From: Oncomelania hupensis
Taxonomy: Eukaryota; Mollusca; Gastropoda; Littorinimorpha; Pomatiopsidae
Assembly (NCBI GenBank): GCA_036898135.1
Contig: CM072511.1
Location: 160,017,152-160,081,151, forward strand
Length of the DNA stretch: 64,000 bases
Reading direction: 5' to 3'
In this document: one piece after another, positions 59,851 through 64,000 of the stretch
Numbering within the stretch: the stretch's first letter is position 1
How the letters are laid out: each line of letters starts with the position of its first letter
Program-made: the position numbers and the translations under genes
The notes under the pieces: generated by a model
Told to the model about the DNA's origin: nothing
What the model saw: the letters and a program-made list of their open reading frames with translations, nothing else
Database searches by the model: none

Positions 59851-60049
59851 TTTAAAAGCTGTTTGTGTCCTCAAAGCTCAAATACTAAGTACTACTATGA
59901 AGAAAAAAGGTTCACATTTCGTCAATATTAATCAAAGCATGCATATAATAGGTTCAAAGTGAAAGTGCAGAAGATAAATATTTTAGAAAAGCTTCAGGAT
60001 TATTGTTGTTTTTTTTGTTTTTTTGGTCTTTTATTATTTTTTTTTTTTT
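59851..60049. repeat. ~200-bp direct repeat, left copy
   Basis: Starts TTTAAAAGCTG, ends in a T-rich tract. Similar to 61432-61636 with scattered substitutions and indels. Confidence 0.85.
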
Positions 60050-60411
60050 GGAGGAGGGAGGGCTGGGTGGATGGTCCTCAAAGCTATAAAACTCAATAGG
60101 GAAGAAATAAAGTTGTAAACTGGTCAATATTAAATCAAAACGAAGCTCACGTGCGTTACGCACTATGACCAAGAAAAAATATCACAAGATGACACAGCGT
60201 TTCACTAATTGATGGCTGAACATAACTGATGACACCGAGAGAAAGACGAGCCAGCTTCATTGTTGGTGTCCTAGCTAATATTCACAATTTCTACTTAGCA
60301 CAAAACCTTGAGCAAGTTAGGCCCATAACATATCTTACTGTGTTAGTTCCATATATATTTATTTTATTATTTGTCTATTTATGTTTATTTTTATATATTT
60401 ATTTCACCATT

Positions 60412-61416
60412 ATACCTACAGCACCAACAACATCTATATCATGTGTTCATAGACTTCAAGAAGGCGTTTGACCGAGTCTGGCATGCAGCTCTATGGGCAA
60501 CAATGAAAGTGTACAACATCAGCCCTAAAATTATTGAAGTCATCAAAAGCCTGTATGACAAGGCTACCAGTGCAGTCCTCCACAACAGAGCCATCGGGAA
60601 TTGGTTCAGAACAACAATCGGCGTGCGTCAAGGATGCCTACTCTCTCCAACACTCTTCAACATCTTCCTAGAGCGCATCATGTCGGATGCTCTTGCAGAC
60701 CATGAAGGCACAGTCAGCATAGGGGGTAGAGCAATCTCCAATCTTCGTTTTGCAGATGACATTGATGGATTGGCTGGAGAGGAACAAGAACTTGAACAGC
60801 TGGTACAGAGGCTTGACACCACCTCCAAAGCCTATGGAATGGAAATAAGTGCAGAGAAGACCAAAATGATGACCAACAACACCAATGGCATCAATACGGA
60901 CATCAAAGTCCAAGGCCAATCCCTCGACACAGTGCATAGCTTCAAATATTTAGGAGCCATTGTATCAGACAATGGGTCCCGACAGGAAGTCCTCTCCAGG
61001 ATCGCACAAACAACTGCTGCCCTGACAAGGTTGAAGCCCATTTGGAAAGACAGGACCATCAGTCTACATTCCAAAGTAAGACTGCTGCGCTCCCTTGTCA
61101 TCTCCATCTTCCTATATGCTTGCGAAGCATGGACCCTCACAGCAGATCTCCAACGAAGAATACAAAGCATGGAGATGAGGTGCTACAGAAGACTTCTGGG
61201 CATTTCCTATACCCAACACATCACCAACGACGAAGTCCGACAGACCATCACACAAGCCATTGGACAACACGATGACCTGCTAACAGTGGTGAAGAAACGG
61301 AAACTTCGGTGGTATGGCCACGTCACCAGATCATCAGGCCTTGCAAAGACTATTCTGCAAGGCACAGTGCAAGGAGGTAGAAGAAGAGGGAGACCGAAAA
61401 AGAGGTGGGAGGACAA
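60412..61416 (+). mobile_element. Internal RTE fragment (RT domain), truncated at both ends
   Basis: Matches 10327-11331 of the intact RTE over 1005 bp without an indel; I noticed three substitutions and no amino-acid change. It contains IDFKKAFDRVWH, GVRQGCLLSPTLF and FADD. It lacks the endonuclease, the RTE 3' end and any tail. The open frame (60371-61468) is inherited from the parent; it has no start of its own and is not a gene. Confidence 0.9.
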
Positions 61417-61431
61417 AGGGTTCCACATTTT

Positions 61432-61636
61432 TTTAAAAGCTGATTGTGTTCTCAAGCTCAAATACTAAGTTCTACTATGAAGAAAAAAGGTTCACATTTT
61501 GTCAATATTAATCAAAGCATTGCATATAATAGGTTCAAATATGAAAGTGTGCAGAAGATAAAATATTTTAGAAAAGCTTCAGGTTTTGTTGTGTTTTGTT
61601 TTTTTTTTGGTCTTTTATTTTTTATTTTTTTTTTTT
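61432..61636. repeat. ~200-bp direct repeat, right copy
   Basis: Right partner of 59851-60049; runs directly into a family R retroposon. Confidence 0.85.
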
Positions 61637-62298
61637 ATTGTTGCTTTAGGTCCAGCGGACTCTTCCGAGCCAAATCAGGACCGGACAACCCCCGATCCGC
61701 ATAAAAGATCTGCTGAAACAACCCCAGTGGGAAAATTGAATGCCCTCCCCCGGCCAGTCACTTTACAATAAAGACATCCCACGCGGGGGACGGCTGAGGG
61801 TTGACCTCAACTACGCGAACACCCCGGTTACAAAAACAAAATAGAATACAAACATCATTATAAATCATTAACCAAACACATACATATAAAATGCCTATAG
61901 TGCTAAATAGTACAATCATAGGAAGCCCGAGTGACCACCCGGCAGAAAGCGTCCAACACTCCCAAGCTGATCCAACAGACCTCATACACAAACAAGGAGT
62001 CTTGTCCATGAAGAGTTTTCAAGAAAAAAGGTAGGTCATTGATCTAGCGAAGAAGAAGATAGTATAGCAGAGTGAAGGACAGAGCAGGAATAGGAAAGAG
62101 TAAATGAGGAAGACAGCGACAGTGGGAATTTAAAGCACTAAATTTCCATAAAGTGGGGATACTATTTATACTGAAAACCCCCGGCACTCCAACGGGGGTA
62201 CTGTTGCCGCAGTGAATCTGTCTTGCCTATAAAGGAAAGACAGGTTTTCAACTGTGGCTTTCACTGTTCCCTTTATAGGTTTGAACAATCTACAGTGG
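61637..62298 (-). mobile_element. Family R retroposon (about 660 bp)
   Basis: TTATTGTTGCTTTAGGTCC at left, 5' region with the CCTATAAAGG inverted pair at right, stopping about 40 bp short of the 5' end seen at 33703. It is the subtype closest to 32998-33703. It sits next to poly-T; no target duplication identified. Confidence 0.82.
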
Positions 62299-64000
62299 AG
62301 GTCCGTGTGTAACACAGATACAAGTGAAGCACTATTTTAAAGAGTCATCACAGCTAGTGGATTCCTGTGGCAACATTCTGCTGGCACAGTGAACTCCTGT
62401 CAAAACATTCCGCTTACACACCACTCACCAAGGCTTCCAACCCTGTCACCTCCACTTGTGTTACCGTTAAACAATCACACCACGGGCCTAAACCACTCAT
62501 CTCCAATGCTACTACAACGTTGGAAAAAAAATATGGCAGCCAGATATAAAAGTGAGGAACTGTACACACCACACTTCCACTCCCTTGCTCTCTCTACTAC
62601 GGCAATAGTCTATTGTGTTGAAATGCCTTAGCTTCCAGCTCCATCCATGGTTATATTTAGATCACACTTACACCGCAGTTACAAGTCACACAACGATAAA
62701 CATGTCAAAACATTTGTCATAACCTAACAACAACCACAAGACTGTAGTAGTCAAACCCAAAGCCATTTGTATAGTGCACAATTTCAAGTCGGGTCAGACA
62801 AGCTCAGCACACGACAAAAGTGATCAGCTACAAAACTAAAAATAACACTTCCAACAAAAATAAAACATATATCTTATCCTGCGATGGTGACTTTGTTGAT
62901 CAAAATTTCAAAACGAAAAATGTTCCCTCAAAACAAGGTAACTGCTGAACATAGCATGCATGCGCAGACCTACGCTAAGTCGCATGCAAACATGGCAAGC
63001 CTACCAACGGCAAATGAAAGCGATGCGGAAAGCTTGTAAACATAGCACAGGCATCCGTCTCAAGGAGCTCGTTGCTTAGGTTCAGGGTGAAACCTAAATA
63101 CAGATTTGCTGCAAATTTGCGTACAGTATCATAATACCATGAAACACTGAAGTCTCCAACATATTCAGTGAACTCCCTCACGGCTGTTAGCCTGCACTTG
63201 TACTTCAACTTTCATCTTTAGGGGAGTGGGGAATGGGGCGAGGAGGAATGTGTGTGTGCATGTGTGTGTTCAAAACCAAAGTCACAATACTGAAAGTTTC
63301 ACCAGTAAGCACAAGGCGAGTGGCACAGTGAATAAATACCCAAATGCAATAAACCACCGACATGGCATAAAAGTCAGGAAAAACTAGTTCATACTCATAG
63401 TAATCAATACTCCCTTGCAACATCAAGAATGACTGGTGCCTTTTTTTTAGTAACATGTCATCCTCTCAAAGTAAAACTGAACCTTTTCATCACAACACAC
63501 TGGATCCGTCAAAAAAACTACTGAATTAGCTTTCCCAAATGCAGTGCCACGTCACAAATGCTGCGTTTGATTTCAAACGGTTTTATAATATATCTTTCAG
63601 CAGACATATAAGGGAAGTGGAGTCTAAAACATTGAGGCAAAAAGACACACACATTAAAACAAACTGACAAAGCAGTTTAAACTTGACACAAAAATCTGAG
63701 TATCGTAGCTCAGATGAAGGGGAGAACCTTACAGCAAGAACGTCAAAATCCAACAAGCCTAATATAGTTATGGCAACATCAACAACCAACGTTATCACAA
63801 TAAATATCATAATAATCAAAGGTTTCTTCCATATTAGGATACAGGCCAACCTTTAGATATGGTTTCATGAAATCCAATATCTGAACAACTCGCGCGCACC
63901 TTTAAGCTGGGTCGCATTTTGACAGAAACTAAGGAATGACTTGGCTTAGGATCTAAAACCCAAACCAAACAAAACAAACAATCAAAGTAGTTTACAATGA
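62299..64000. other. No gene recognised (right edge)
   Basis: Short open frames on both strands without recognisable domains, splice context or RNA structure. Confidence 0.45.

Noticed and set aside
60371..61468. 365-residue reverse transcriptase gene
   Set aside because: It is an internal, indel-free fragment of the RTE with chance flanking codons and no own start or stop.

Overview
The window looks like nuclear DNA of an animal, most likely a marine invertebrate and plausibly a mollusc (inference). It has small GT-AG exons in long introns, many microsatellites and minisatellites, and a dense mix of RTE-type LINEs, an RNase H-bearing LINE, tRNA- and 5S-rRNA-derived SINEs, hAT and Harbinger relics and MITEs. 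I see no bacterial, organellar or CRISPR features. Most long open frames are translations of simple repeats or pieces of transposable elements.

The dominant structure is a tandem segmental duplication. Copy A spans about 5485-36333 and copy B about 38517-59633. Each copy carries one complete seven-exon gene for a 449-residue Golgi-type carbohydrate sulfotransferase (sulfotransferase family 2, CHST8-14/HNK-1ST-like): exons between 12443 and 24337 in copy A and between 40746 and 52300 in copy B. The exons have the same lengths and phases in both copies, and by eye the proteins differ at only four residues, three of them in the membrane anchor. I know of no other host gene in the window that looks functional.

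Layout: 1-5400 holds a retroposon, two minisatellite arrays (33 bp and 28 bp units) and unannotated DNA. 5401-7036 is a 3'-truncated RTE piece ending in a TTTC tract. 7037-11470 is a copy-A-only insertion: an apparently intact RTE retrotransposon preceded by about 1.1 kb of foreign DNA that contains one exon of a di-N-acetylchitobiase gene, the whole flanked by an 11-bp target duplication, with the empty site preserved in copy B. 11655-12074 is a TA-flanked MITE. 12162-24337 is sulfotransferase gene A. 25488-29730 is a 40-bp satellite array broken by two terminal-inverted-repeat transposons. 29731-36333 is intergenic DNA with nested retroposons. 36334-38516 is a 5'-truncated LINE exactly at the junction between the duplicates. 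38517-59633 repeats the unit as copy B with its own later insertions (a Harbinger-like element and a retroposon). 59634-64000 holds an internal RTE fragment between roughly 200-bp direct repeats, another retroposon, and DNA in which I recognise nothing.

Because the two copies are paralogous, each post-duplication insertion has an empty site in the other copy, so the window gives a relative chronology of transposition. The short retroposon family, a set of 33-63 bp stubs and the RNase H LINE in intron 5 all end in the same 3' hairpin and short-repeat tail, which suggests one retrotransposition machinery acting on all of them.
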